Shown: positions 1-9,075, numbered from the stretch's first letter. The stretch is 64,000 nucleotides of DNA from Lachnospiraceae bacterium JLR.KK002 (GCA_036941025.1 JAYMNP010000001.1:372001-436000), one strand, 5' to 3'. Notes: generated from the letters alone by a model not told the origin. A program made the numbers and translations.

Positions 1-1440
1 TGTATGGTGGGAAAGAATGCCACCGGGAAAACCAGTGTTATGGATTTCCTGCGGGAAACCTTTTTCAAACTGCTGAAGCTGATAGAAGAAGGAAAATTAT
101 CCTGTGAAAAAGGATGTGTGAAAGAGGAAGAATATAAGGATTATCAGCTTCTGGATGAGAGTGCCAGATTTCTGGCAGTATTTTCACTGGATGAGAAACC
201 GTATTTCCTCACCAATCTGCCAGAGATAGAGGGAGAAGGAGTGACGCCGTTCCGCAAAGGAATTTACGGAAATATCCGGGAACTGAGCAAGGCGGCTTAT
301 TTCTCCGGTCAGTTACGGGGAGACCAGAGAGAGCTTTTACAGGACAGCCCGGAAGAAGCAGTTTATGATGAGGAGAAAAGGGAGAAGCGGAGAGTATCTA
401 AAATAAATGACGGATTTCGGCAGGTGGATTATTCCGAGACAGGAAGTTTTATCCGGAAACGGAAAGCAATGGAGCTGGTACAGGATGGGTGGAGTATTAC
501 AGCGGGCTTTAACCGGGAACTCTGCTATCAGATTTCTTTTCTGAAAAAATGCGGCAGAAAAAAACTCTGCGAATATCTGGATATGACAGAAGAAAAAGAA
601 TTTTGCCTGCTCAGCCGCCTGCAGGGCGAGAAAAGGAAAAAATTCCGGCTGGATGAGTTGCAGAAGGAGACAGATATCACGGAAGAACTGAAGGAATTTA
701 TGCAGTTGCCGGATGCAACAATGGGGTACTTTTCCGCAGGCCAGTATGCAAAGCTGTCCTTTCTGTCCAGACTTCACTGGTTTCTGGAGGGGGATTTGGA
801 AGAAATGGACAGGTATAATGGGATGGCAGCGGAAGCCGCATTCAGCAGGGAAGAAGTGTTGCTGGAGGGCGAGGCGGCCCTTATTTTTATTGACGAGGGA
901 GAAATCTATTATCATCCGGAGTGGCAGCGAGGTTACCTGAAAGAATTGCTGGAACTGGTGAATTCCAGAGAACGAAAGGTTCAGATTGTGGTGACTACGA
1001 ATTCTCCCTTTCTGATTTCCGATATCCGAAATGAGGATATTACTTATCTGTCAGGAAGTGCAGGAGACACAGGAAGTCGTAGCAGAGAAGAAACTATGGG
1101 ACAGAATATCCATAAGCTGCTGAAAGACAACTTTTTCATGAGTTATACCATAGGGGAATATGCCAGAGAACTGATAGAAAATATCATGGACTGTTTACAG
1201 CAGAAAGTAAATCCGAAGCATGTACTGGAAAATTATTTTGATGAAACAGAGGATGAATATGAATCACTGGATTTGCTGACAGAACAGATTGGGGAGCCTG
1301 TATACCGTTATCAGCTGAAAAAAATGCTGGCGGAATCTGATTATGGGAAACAGAGAAGTACCGGGAAAAAAATCAGCGAACTGGAAAGAGAAAAAAGAAA
1401 GCTGCAGGAGCAGATAGACAGACTGAAGGAGATGGAATAA
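1..1440 (+). CDS. AAA ATPase, Septu PtuA-like (5' end cut off by window)
   Basis: The reading frame is open to the window edge, so the N-terminus is missing; the Walker A motif GKNATGKTS sits at the very start, whereas in this family it normally lies 30-40 residues in. An ABC-type signature (YFSAGQYAKLS, about residues 240-250) and a Walker B (ALIFIDEGEIYYHPEW, about residues 295-310) follow, so this is an SMC/ABC-like P-loop ATPase. The C-terminus is charged and probably coiled coil. Its stop codon is directly followed by the TTG start of an HNH nuclease, the layout of the Septu anti-phage system (PtuA ATPase plus PtuB nuclease). The ATPase assignment is certain; the Septu label is inferred from pairing and could equally be an OLD-like or other ATPase-HNH defence pair. 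Confidence 0.75.
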   Translation, partial: CMVGKNATGKTSVMDFLRETFFKLLKLIEEGKLSCEKGCVKEEEYKDYQLLDESARFLAVFSLDEKPYFLTNLPEIEGEGVTPFRKGIYGNIRELSKAAYFSGQLRGDQRELLQDSPEEAVYDEEKREKRRVSKINDGFRQVDYSETGSFIRKRKAMELVQDGWSITAGFNRELCYQISFLKKCGRKKLCEYLDMTEEKEFCLLSRLQGEKRKKFRLDELQKETDITEELKEFMQLPDATMGYFSAGQYAKLSFLSRLHWFLEGDLEEMDRYNGMAAEAAFSREEVLLEGEAALIFIDEGEIYYHPEWQRGYLKELLELVNSRERKVQIVVTTNSPFLISDIRNEDITYLSGSAGDTGSRSREETMGQNIHKLLKDNFFMSYTIGEYARELIENIMDCLQQKVNPKHVLENYFDETEDEYESLDLLTEQIGEPVYRYQLKKMLAESDYGKQRSTGKKISELEREKRKLQEQIDRLKEME

Positions 1441-2358
1441 TTGATAAAACTGGACGGATATTCCAGGGATTTTGAAGAAGAATACTGGGAAGGCGTTGCA
1501 AAAGTTCTGGATAAAAGTGTCCAGGAACAGATACTGGAAAGCAGCAGGGCATTTCTTCCGGAGAAATTTTTTGTGAAAGGCAGTACCGATTTGAAGGAAC
1601 TGGTACTGGCGCCCTTTGCAAAACTCAAAGAGACGGAAGATTATATCAGAACTGTTTCCGGAAGTATTATGGATAAAGAATGCTTTCAGGCAAAAAGCAG
1701 GAAACTGAAACATCCCTGGCTGGAATTTTCTCAGGCTTTTGTAAAAATGGCAGACGCCAGGAGAGACAAAGACTCCATGCGGGTGAGGATTGTGAAACAG
1801 GCAGGTCTTACCGTATGCCCCTACTGCAACCGGGACTATATCAACTGCCGGGCAGGCCATGTGTCAGGGGCCCAGCTGGATCATTTTTTCAGTAAATCAG
1901 AGTATCCGGTGTTTGCCATATCTCTGTACAATCTGGTTCCGGTATGCGCGAACTGCAACCGGGTGAAAAGCGGCAGGAACAACATATTTGCTTCGCCCTT
2001 TGACGAAACCCTGGACTGGGAGAAGGAACTTACTTTTGTGTTTCAGATGGAGAGTCTGGATCATGTGGAGATTGATATTATATCTGAAAATCAGGCAGTC
2101 AGAAATAATCTGGAAGCTATGCGTATCCGGGAGGCTTACCGGATTCATGAACTTGAAGTGAAGGAGATTCTGGAAAAGCACCAGGCATATTCCAGGAGTC
2201 AGCGGGAAGGAATCAGGGAAGTTCTGCGAGGAGCAGACATTTCTGATGATGAAATAAAGCAGGTAATATTCGGCACGGAAATTACGCCGGAGGACCGGAA
2301 GAAAAAGCCCCTTGGAAAGCTGCTTCATGATTTGCAGAAAGAGCTGGAATTATACTGA
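1441..2358 (+). CDS. HNH endonuclease, Septu PtuB-like
   Basis: This 305-residue protein carries a treble-clef HNH core: a zinc-binding VCPYCN near residue 125, the catalytic LDHFF near 147 and a second zinc pair VCANCN near 168, followed by a charged helical tail. It starts with TTG immediately after the TAA of the upstream ATPase, and its ribosome site (AAGGAG) lies inside that gene, so the two are translationally coupled. In Septu-type systems the ATPase senses infection and the HNH partner cuts nucleic acid; that role is inferred here from the pairing and domain order. A retron-associated or other HNH effector with the same fold is the main alternative. Confidence 0.75.
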   Translation: MIKLDGYSRDFEEEYWEGVAKVLDKSVQEQILESSRAFLPEKFFVKGSTDLKELVLAPFAKLKETEDYIRTVSGSIMDKECFQAKSRKLKHPWLEFSQAFVKMADARRDKDSMRVRIVKQAGLTVCPYCNRDYINCRAGHVSGAQLDHFFSKSEYPVFAISLYNLVPVCANCNRVKSGRNNIFASPFDETLDWEKELTFVFQMESLDHVEIDIISENQAVRNNLEAMRIREAYRIHELEVKEILEKHQAYSRSQREGIREVLRGADISDDEIKQVIFGTEITPEDRKKKPLGKLLHDLQKELELY

Positions 2359-2383
2359 GTGGAAGATGTGTCAGCCAAAATGT

Positions 2384-2413
2384 TTCGACTTCTCATCGTT
2401 CCTGTGTTATAAT
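2384..2413 (+). promoter_or_regulatory. predicted promoter of the GTPase-NYN gene
   Basis: A perfect -10 TATAAT (2408-2413) follows a weak -35 TTCGAC (2384-2389) at 18 bp. It lies in the 90-bp gap behind the HNH gene and 36 bp before the chosen start of the GTPase gene, so the fusion gene probably has its own transcript. Confidence 0.5.
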
Positions 2414-2448
2414 AATGAAACTACAGACGAAAGAAAGAGGTGTTTCCG

Positions 2449-5151
2449 ATGGATGACACATCTGAAAATAAGCGGAGTAAGCATAAAACATATATCAGCG
2501 CCGGCCTTCTGGCCCATGTGGACGCAGGAAAGACCACATTGTCGGAAGCATTGCTGTATACAGGGGGCGCTATCCGCAAAATGGGCCGGGTGGACAGAGG
2601 AGACGCCTTTCTGGATACCTTTGAGCTGGAGCGGGCCAGAGGAATTACCATATTTTCCAAGCAAGCCGTGCTGCAGACAGAACAGGCGGTATTTACGCTG
2701 CTGGATACGCCGGGCCATGTGGATTTCTCGGCGGAAATGGAGCGCACCCTGCAGGTTCTGGACTATGGCATACTGGTTGTCAGCGGAGCGGACGGTGTTC
2801 AGGGCCACACCCGCACCTTGTGGCGGCTGCTGCAGCGGTACCGGATTCCGGTCTTTTTGTTTGTCAACAAAATGGACCAGCCGGGAACGGACAGAGGACT
2901 GCTGTTAAAGGAGATTCAGACAGAGCTGAACGGGAACTGTGTGGATTTCACGGAGCGGGACACAGAGGAATTTTATGAAAACTGCGCCGTGTGCGAGGAA
3001 CATGCCCTGGAATATTTTCTGGAGCATGGCAGGCTGGAGACAGACCGGCTCAGAGAACTGATAGCAGAACGCAGCATATTTCCCTGCTTTTTCGGTTCCG
3101 CCCTGAAAATGACAGGCATTGGGGAGTTTCTGGAAGGACTGGAGCAGTATACCCGCGAGCCGGACTATCCGGATGAATTCGGCGCAAAAATATTTAAAAT
3201 TGCCAGAGACAGCCAGGGGAACCGGCTCACCTGGCTGAAAATCACAGGGGGAAATCTGCCGGTCAGAACCCCTCTGACGGATAAACAGGAGAAAGTCAGC
3301 CAGATACGCCTGTATTCCGGAGAAAAATATGAGACTGTTCAGGAAGGGGAAGCCGGGATGGTCTGTGCGGTTACCGGACTGAGCGATACACGTCCGGGCA
3401 CCGGGCTTGGAATTGAGGCGGACGCCCCTTTGCCTCTGCTGGCTCCGGTGCTGACGTACCAGATGATTTTGCCGCCGGGATGGGATGCGGCTGCCATGCT
3501 GCCCAAACTGTACCAGTTACAGGAAGAAGAACCGGAGCTTCATATTGTCTGGGATGAGAGGCTGCAGGAAATCCAGGTGCAGATTATGGGGGAAGTGCAG
3601 CTCGAAATCTTAAAGAGCCTGGTGAAAGAACGGTTCGGAGCGGATATTTCTTTCGGTGCCGGAAAGATTCTGTATAAGGAAACCATTGCCCGTCCGGTGG
3701 AGGGCGTGGGACATTATGAGCCCCTCCGTCACTATGCGGAAGTACATCTGCTGTTAGAACCCGGCGAGCCGGGCAGCGGACTGGTGTTTGATGCCTGCTG
3801 CAGTGAGGATGTGCTGGACAGGAACTGGCAGCGGCTGATTCTGACCCATCTGGAAGAAAGGGAACACCGGGGCGTGCTGACTGGCTCACCCATTACGGAT
3901 ATGAAAATTACCCTGGTCACGGGCCGGGCACATCTGAAACACACCGAGGGCGGGGATTTCCGTCAGGCCACATACCGGGCGGTACGCCAGGGGCTGATGG
4001 AGGCGGAAACGGTGCTGTTAGAGCCTTATTATCAGTTCCGGCTGGAAGTGCCGGAAGATACGGTGGGGCGGGCTCTGACGGATCTGGAGCGTATGCATGG
4101 AGCTTTTGGAGCGCCTTTGCTGCAGGATGGAATGGCGGTAATTACGGGCAGTGCTCCCGCGGCGGCCATGGGAGATTATCAGCGGGAGGTGATTTCCTAT
4201 ACCAGAGGAAACGGAAGGCTGTCCTGTACCCTGAAAGGCTATGAACCCTGTCACAATCAGCAGGAAGTAGCGGAGCAGGCCGCCTACGACCCGGAAGCAG
4301 ATGTGGAACATTCTCCGGATTCCGTATTCTGTGCCCACGGTGCAGGATTTTCGGTAAGATGGAATCAGGTGAAGGATTATATGCATGTGGAAAGCCCGGA
4401 TTTTCTGAGGAAAAGCCAGGAGGATGAAGAAGTTCCGGGGAAGTTTCCGAAACGGGCGGCAGAGGCGGAAGAATTCTTGGAGGAACCCTGGATTGGGGAA
4501 GAAGAAGCGAAGGCCATCCTTTCCCATACGCTGAATGCAAATAAGCGGGAAAAGCAGGCAGGAAGAAAGGGATTTCACAGGAAAAAAGCCGCGTCCTCCC
4601 AGCACATTCCTGCAGGAGTCCGCACGTACCGGAAACCGGAATCCAGGGAGGAATACATGCTGGTGGACGGTTATAATGTGATTTTTGCCTGGGAGGATTT
4701 ACGGGAACTGGCGGAAGAAAATGTGGACGGAGCCAGAGGAAAACTGCTGGATATCCTTTCTAATTACCAGGGGATAAGAAACTGTAACCTGATTGTGGTG
4801 TTTGACGCTTACCGGGTACAGCGCCATAAGACGGAACTTCTGGACTATCACAACATTCATGTGGTGTTTACGAAGGAAGCGGAAACAGCAGACCAGTATA
4901 TTGAGAAATTTGCCCATGAACATGCGGGAAAATACCGGGTAACGGTGGTAACCTCAGACGGCCTGGAACAGATTATTATCCTGGGCCAGGGCTGTGGCCT
5001 GATTTCCGCCAGGGAATTGCGGGAGGAAATCCATTCTTCCATGGAACAGCTCCGGCAGGAATTTACCGGGAAACAGGAGCCGGGCAGAACTTATCTGGGT
5101 GACTCTATTCCGGAGGAAGCGGTCAGGCAGATAGAAAAAGGGAAACTATAA
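2449..5151 (+). CDS. Tet(M)/EF-G-like ribosomal GTPase fused to a YacP/Rae1-type NYN nuclease domain
   Basis: A 900-residue fusion. Counting from a GTG three codons upstream, the GTPase motifs are AHVDAGKTT (25-33), DTPGH (89-93) and NKMD (143-146); the beta-barrel and EF-G domains III-V follow, as in ribosomal protection proteins Tet(M)/Tet(W) of about 640 residues. After a charged linker comes a second domain from about residue 735 with VDGYNV, VVFDAY and VVTSDG motifs, typical of NYN-fold RNases such as YacP/Rae1, which cuts mRNA in the ribosomal A site. The fusion would place a nuclease at the ribosome through the GTPase body; that is inference. The start ATG 2449 was chosen for the AAAGAGG site 8 bases upstream. 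Calling it tetracycline resistance would be unsafe. Confidence 0.85.
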   Translation: MDDTSENKRSKHKTYISAGLLAHVDAGKTTLSEALLYTGGAIRKMGRVDRGDAFLDTFELERARGITIFSKQAVLQTEQAVFTLLDTPGHVDFSAEMERTLQVLDYGILVVSGADGVQGHTRTLWRLLQRYRIPVFLFVNKMDQPGTDRGLLLKEIQTELNGNCVDFTERDTEEFYENCAVCEEHALEYFLEHGRLETDRLRELIAERSIFPCFFGSALKMTGIGEFLEGLEQYTREPDYPDEFGAKIFKIARDSQGNRLTWLKITGGNLPVRTPLTDKQEKVSQIRLYSGEKYETVQEGEAGMVCAVTGLSDTRPGTGLGIEADAPLPLLAPVLTYQMILPPGWDAAAMLPKLYQLQEEEPELHIVWDERLQEIQVQIMGEVQLEILKSLVKERFGADISFGAGKILYKETIARPVEGVGHYEPLRHYAEVHLLLEPGEPGSGLVFDACCSEDVLDRNWQRLILTHLEEREHRGVLTGSPITDMKITLVTGRAHLKHTEGGDFRQATYRAVRQGLMEAETVLLEPYYQFRLEVPEDTVGRALTDLERMHGAFGAPLLQDGMAVITGSAPAAAMGDYQREVISYTRGNGRLSCTLKGYEPCHNQQEVAEQAAYDPEADVEHSPDSVFCAHGAGFSVRWNQVKDYMHVESPDFLRKSQEDEEVPGKFPKRAAEAEEFLEEPWIGEEEAKAILSHTLNANKREKQAGRKGFHRKKAASSQHIPAGVRTYRKPESREEYMLVDGYNVIFAWEDLRELAEENVDGARGKLLDILSNYQGIRNCNLIVVFDAYRVQRHKTELLDYHNIHVVFTKEAETADQYIEKFAHEHAGKYRVTVVTSDGLEQIIILGQGCGLISARELREEIHSSMEQLRQEFTGKQEPGRTYLGDSIPEEAVRQIEKGKL

Positions 5152-5178
5152 ATTCAGAGAAATCGGGAGGAAAGTAAA

Positions 5179-6162
5179 ATGGAATTAGTCAATCGTCCCC
5201 GCCGGCTGCGGGGAAGCAGTGTGCTGCGGAAAATGGTGCGTGAAACCAGAATGGATAAATCATCTCTGATATATCCCATGTTTGTGATGGAAGGAACTAA
5301 TCTGAAAGAAGAAATTCCTTCCATGGCCGGGCAGTACCGTTACAGTGTGGACAGAATGGAGGAAAAACTCACGGAGCTTCTGGACGCGGGAGTAACCGGG
5401 GTCATACTGTTCGGAATTCCCGGAGAAAAAGACGAGATGGGAAGGGGCGCCTATGACCCGGACGGAATTGTGCAGAGAGGATTCCGCAAAGCGAAAGAAG
5501 TCTGTCCGGATTTATATCTGATAGGGGACGTATGCATGTGCGAATATACTTCTCACGGACACTGCGGAATTCTCCGGGGACAGGAAGTGGACAATGACCG
5601 GACCCTGGAATATCTGGCCCGGACAGCTCTTTCCCAGGTACAGGCGGGAGCAGATATGGTGGCCCCCTCGGATATGATGGACGGACGTGTGGCGGCAATC
5701 CGGAAGATGCTGGATGAAAACGGGTATGTGAATACTCCCATTATGTCTTACGCGGTGAAATTTGCATCTTCTTTTTACGGGCCGTTCCGGGATGCGGCAG
5801 ATTCCGCCCCGGCCTTCGGAGACCGCAAATCCTATCAGATGGATTATCATAACCGCAGAGAAGCCTTAAAAGAAGCCATGCTGGACGTCCGGGAAGGAGC
5901 CGATATCCTGATGGTGAAACCTGCCATGGCTTACGGAGATTTAATCCGGGAGGTAAAAGACAGTACGAATCTCCCCGTTGCCGCTTATTCCGTCAGCGGA
6001 GAGTACGCCATGGTAAAAACCACTGCACAGGCAGGATTTATTGATGAAACCACTATTATGTGCGAGATGGCGGTCAGCGCCTTCCGGGCGGGAACGGATA
6101 TTTATCTTACCTATTTTGCAGAAGAACTGGCCAGATGCATGGACGAGGGAATGATCGGATAA
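5179..6162 (+). CDS. hemB: porphobilinogen synthase (delta-aminolevulinic acid dehydratase)
   Basis: Condenses two 5-aminolevulinate molecules to porphobilinogen in tetrapyrrole synthesis, in the cytoplasm. The 327-residue length is normal. The two Schiff-base lysines are visible in AVKFAS (K194) and LMVKPAMAYGD (K247), and the zinc cysteines in DVCMCEYTSHGHC (C119, C121, C129), so it is the zinc-dependent type. It begins 27 bases after the GTPase-NYN gene with a GGGAGG ribosome site. hemL, which makes the substrate, lies 330 bases downstream behind a structured leader. The pair probably feeds cobalamin or sirohaem synthesis; no other pathway genes are in the window. Confidence 0.95.
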   Translation: MELVNRPRRLRGSSVLRKMVRETRMDKSSLIYPMFVMEGTNLKEEIPSMAGQYRYSVDRMEEKLTELLDAGVTGVILFGIPGEKDEMGRGAYDPDGIVQRGFRKAKEVCPDLYLIGDVCMCEYTSHGHCGILRGQEVDNDRTLEYLARTALSQVQAGADMVAPSDMMDGRVAAIRKMLDENGYVNTPIMSYAVKFASSFYGPFRDAADSAPAFGDRKSYQMDYHNRREALKEAMLDVREGADILMVKPAMAYGDLIREVKDSTNLPVAAYSVSGEYAMVKTTAQAGFIDETTIMCEMAVSAFRAGTDIYLTYFAEELARCMDEGMIG

Positions 6163-6247
6163 AATAGCTGTAATAAACACAGGCAATTGCGAAACTCAGT
6201 AATTATACTGATTTCATGTACAATTCAGAAAGTTTGAGTACAAATAT

Positions 6248-6390
6248 TTTCTCATACGAAAGGTGAGAAATGCATTTCAGCACCATGGAGGCGAGACTCA
6301 AAGAAACATGGAAGCCTCTGCTGAACATGATTCTTTGTATTCAGAGGCTCGCCGGAATGTTCGGTGCGTCTGACATTTCGGCCTTTTGTA
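6248..6390 (+). promoter_or_regulatory. structured leader RNA upstream of hemL, riboswitch-like
   Basis: The 330-base gap between hemB and hemL folds unusually well. A hairpin TTTCTCA/TGAGAAA (6248-6254 with 6264-6270) is followed by a possible closing helix GAAATG/CATTTC (6267-6272 with 6374-6379), TCAG/CTGA and CACC/GGTG. This encloses GGCGAG/CTCGCC (6290-6295 with 6348-6353) and CCTCTG/CAGAGG (6315-6320 with 6342-6347). A competing 10-bp helix, 6351-6360 with 6373-6382, shares bases with the others and is followed by CTTTTG. Mutually exclusive helices before a biosynthetic gene are a riboswitch hallmark. I do not recognise a known class, and no T-box or cobalamin box core is present. Confidence 0.5.
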
Positions 6391-6492
6391 TGATGAAAAT
6401 ATTTAAGAAAACGGTGGTAATTGTACATGAAATTTTGATAATTGAATCGTTTCGTAATTGCCTGTGTAATAAACGCGGAAAAGGAGCATAAT

Positions 6493-7779
6493 ATGACGAA
6501 ATCGGAAACATTATTTGAGAGAGCGGTAAAGGTAATGCCGGGCGGAGTGAACTCTCCGGTGCGCGCCTTTGGCTCAGTGGGGACTACGCCCCGGTTTATC
6601 AGGAAAGCTCAGGGAGCGTATCTTTATGACGAGGATGGAAATCGCTATATTGACTTTATCGGCTCCTGGGGTCCCATGATTCTGGGCCATGGCAGTCCGG
6701 AAGTGCTGGACTGTGTGGCGGAAGCCTGCAAACGCGGACTGAGCTTCGGGGCAGCTACTGCCGCAGAAGTGGAAATGGCAGAACTGGTATGTGATTTGAT
6801 TCCCTCCATGGAAATGGTACGGATGGTCAATTCCGGCACGGAAGCGGTTATGAGCGCCATACGTCTGGCAAGGGGTTATACGGGCCGGAATAAAATAATC
6901 AAATTTACCGGGTGTTATCATGGTCATTCTGACGGGCTGCTGGTCAAAGCAGGTTCCGGAGCCATGACTTCCGGCATCCCGGACAGTATGGGCGTGCCTG
7001 TGGGCTGTACACAGGATACCCTGTCGGCAGACTATAACAGTCTGGACAGTGTAAAAGAGCATTTTGAGCGGTGCGGAGAAGAAATTGCCGCAGTCATTGT
7101 GGAGCCTGTGGCGGCCAATATGGGCGTGGTTCCGCCTCTGCCCGGTTTTCTGGAAGGACTGCGCAGCCTTTGCAGCCAGTATGGGGCTCTGCTGATTTTT
7201 GATGAGGTGATTACCGGATTTCGCCTTGGCATTGACGGAGCCCAGGGGTATTACCATGTAACGCCGGACCTTACCACTTTTGGTAAAATTATCGGCGGCG
7301 GAATGCCTGTGGGAGCCTACGGAGGCAAACGTGAAATTATGGAACTGGTAGCCCCCTCCGGAGGCGTTTATCAGGCAGGCACCTTAAGCGGCAATCCTGT
7401 TGCCATGGCGGCAGGTATGGCACAGCTTACCCTGTTGAAAAATCATCCGGAATACTATACCGCTCTCCATGAAAAAGCCGATGGATTTTATGGGAACCTG
7501 CAGGAAATTCTGAAAAATAGCGGACTGCCTTACCGGGTGAACCATGTGGGTTCACTGGGCTGTCTGTATTTTACGGAGAAGGAAGTAACAGATTATGACA
7601 GTGCAAAAACTTCTGATACGGGAGCTTTTGCAGATTACTGCAACTATATGCTGGAACATGGGATTTATCTGGCTCCCTCTCAGTTTGAGGCCATGTTTCT
7701 GTCACTGGCCCATACGGAAGAACTGCTGAATGAAACCCTTGGGACTGCGGAAGAATACTTTTCAGGGCTCTCCCGGTAA
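6493..7779 (+). CDS. hemL: glutamate-1-semialdehyde 2,1-aminomutase
   Basis: PLP enzyme that converts glutamate-1-semialdehyde to 5-aminolevulinate, the last step of the C5 route. The 428-residue length and the PLP lysine in TFGKIIGGGMP (K265, the canonical position) fit HemL; the N-terminal PGGVNSPVRAF and the cofactor-site NSGTEAV are also present. ATG 6493 is chosen over an in-frame start at 6442 because an AAAAGGAG site lies 6 bases before it and the family begins here. It is separated from hemB by a structured leader, suggesting independent control of ALA supply. No glutamyl-tRNA reductase gene is seen nearby. Confidence 0.95.
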   Translation: MTKSETLFERAVKVMPGGVNSPVRAFGSVGTTPRFIRKAQGAYLYDEDGNRYIDFIGSWGPMILGHGSPEVLDCVAEACKRGLSFGAATAAEVEMAELVCDLIPSMEMVRMVNSGTEAVMSAIRLARGYTGRNKIIKFTGCYHGHSDGLLVKAGSGAMTSGIPDSMGVPVGCTQDTLSADYNSLDSVKEHFERCGEEIAAVIVEPVAANMGVVPPLPGFLEGLRSLCSQYGALLIFDEVITGFRLGIDGAQGYYHVTPDLTTFGKIIGGGMPVGAYGGKREIMELVAPSGGVYQAGTLSGNPVAMAAGMAQLTLLKNHPEYYTALHEKADGFYGNLQEILKNSGLPYRVNHVGSLGCLYFTEKEVTDYDSAKTSDTGAFADYCNYMLEHGIYLAPSQFEAMFLSLAHTEELLNETLGTAEEYFSGLSR

Positions 7780-7962
7780 CGGGATGCCGGCAGCTGAATA
7801 TACAGGAATACTTCTTACTTTTTTCTTACAAAAAATTTAAAGAAAGTTAATTCTTTTTAGCGAAAAAGGGTGTATACTAAGGGAAGAACAAAGGAAGAAT
7901 TACATGCCGGCGATGCACAGGTATGTATTTTCAAAATTTACAAAAAGAGCGGAGAGATTACA

Positions 7963-8733
7963 GTGACCAGTGAAGAGAGAAGAAGGAGAGAAGCATATTT
8001 AGCCAGAAAACGCCGCAGGAAACGCCGCAGAACCATACAGCTTGTAAAAAGATGCGTGCTCCTCTGTCTGGGAGTATTTCTGATTCTGTTTGGAATTACG
8101 AGAATTTTCCATAAGGATAAGGCGCCTGACGAAGTACAGGCCAAAAAAGTAGAGCAAAATGGCAGGAAGGCAGCGGAAGATGAGGAAGATAAATTCCGGC
8201 AGAAGGTAATCGCTCAGACCCCGGATTATCAGGTGGAGCTTTTAACGCCCAATCCCTATTCCAGGCCTCAGACAGCTCTGGAGGAAGTGAAAGGAATTGT
8301 CATCCATTACACAGCCAATCCCGGCACCACGGCCATTCAGAACCGCAGTTACTTTGAGAGTCTTAAGGATACCCAGAAAACCAAGGCCAGCAGCCATTTT
8401 GTGGTAGGTCTGGAAGGGGAAATCGTACAGTGTATTCCCAGTACGGAGATTTCCTATGCTTCCAATGACCGCAACGTGGATACCTTATCCATCGAGTGCT
8501 GCCACAAGGATGAGACGGGACAGTTTACCCAGGAGACCTATGATTCTCTGGTGGAGCTGACAGCCTGGCTCTGTGGAAAATTCAATTTGCCTGTGGATGA
8601 TGTAATCCGTCACTATGATGTGACCGGGAAGGAATGTCCCATTTACTATGTGAAAAACGAAGATGCCTGGAAACGTTTCAGGGAGGATGTACAGAAATAT
8701 CTGGATACATATGGGACGGAGCCGGAAGCATAG
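7963..8733 (+). CDS. membrane-anchored N-acetylmuramoyl-L-alanine amidase (Amidase_2)
   Basis: A 256-residue protein with a very basic N-terminus, one membrane helix (about residues 26-46) and an extracellular T7-lysozyme-type amidase domain. The zinc ligands are visible: H115 in IHYTA, H217 in RHYDVTG and C225 in KECP. It would cut the amide between MurNAc and the stem peptide of peptidoglycan. GTG 7963 is chosen because GGAGAG lies 7 bases before it; an in-frame GTG at 7870 overlaps a likely -10 (TATACT, 7873-7878). It is a single-gene unit closed by a strong terminator. Confidence 0.88.
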   Translation: MTSEERRRREAYLARKRRRKRRRTIQLVKRCVLLCLGVFLILFGITRIFHKDKAPDEVQAKKVEQNGRKAAEDEEDKFRQKVIAQTPDYQVELLTPNPYSRPQTALEEVKGIVIHYTANPGTTAIQNRSYFESLKDTQKTKASSHFVVGLEGEIVQCIPSTEISYASNDRNVDTLSIECCHKDETGQFTQETYDSLVELTAWLCGKFNLPVDDVIRHYDVTGKECPIYYVKNEDAWKRFREDVQKYLDTYGTEPEA

Positions 8734-8753
8734 AGAATATACAGCAATCTGAG

Positions 8754-8790
8754 CCTGTCTTCGGGAACTGCCGGAGACAGGTTTTTTGTT
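8754..8790 (+). terminator. rho-independent terminator of the amidase gene
   Basis: Stem CCTGTCT/AGACAGG (8754-8760 with 8775-8781), extended inside by CGG/CCG pairs, followed by six T. Confidence 0.85.
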
Positions 8791-8980
8791 CTATAGGAAA
8801 GACCGTGTTACTGTGAAGTACTAAAGTATATAGATTTCCTATGAGAGAAAGCCCTCCGGGCGGGATGCGCAGCTCGCGGAAAGGAAATTTATTGCCAGGC
8901 AATCCGCTCGCGCGCGGCAAAGCAGCCAGGTCCCTCATGAATGAGGGATTCAGGAAGTTGAAGCGGACCTGTCCGCTTTT
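8789..8980. repeat. intergenic palindromic repeat cluster, copy 1 (modules A and B)
   Basis: Module A is a hairpin with ends TTCTATAGGAA and TTCCTATGAGAGAA (8789-8849) around a 35-base centre shared with the copy at 59715. Module B (8870-8916) contains the GGAAATTTATTGCCAGGCAA core and a CGCGCG tail, also found at 52651 and 59799. A third hairpin, CCCTCATGAATGAGGG (8926-8941), and a GCGGACctgTCCGC stem before a T run (8963-8980) close the cluster. The whole gap up to the next gene is made of these modules; reading frames in them are not genes. Confidence 0.75.
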
Positions 8981-9075
8981 TCATTGCTTTTCCTTATGTA
9001 AGAGGGTATACTGTAAACATTGATAAAGTGGAACGTTTGAAAAATAAAAGTGGCAGGAAAGAGGTGGATTTGTAC

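Noticed and set aside
2449..5151. Tetracycline resistance gene
   Set aside because: The GTPase body is Tet(M)-like, but fused to a nuclease domain and not close enough by eye to any known resistance allele; resistance should not be claimed.
6270..6491. 73-codon frame before hemL
   Set aside because: Has a weak ribosome-like site, but the product is not protein-like and the DNA is better explained by nested RNA helices.
8841..9023. Frames such as MRESPPGGMRSSRKGNLL and the similar one at 59613-59906
   Set aside because: They are readings through repeat modules A and B and recur wherever the repeats occur; no ribosome sites.
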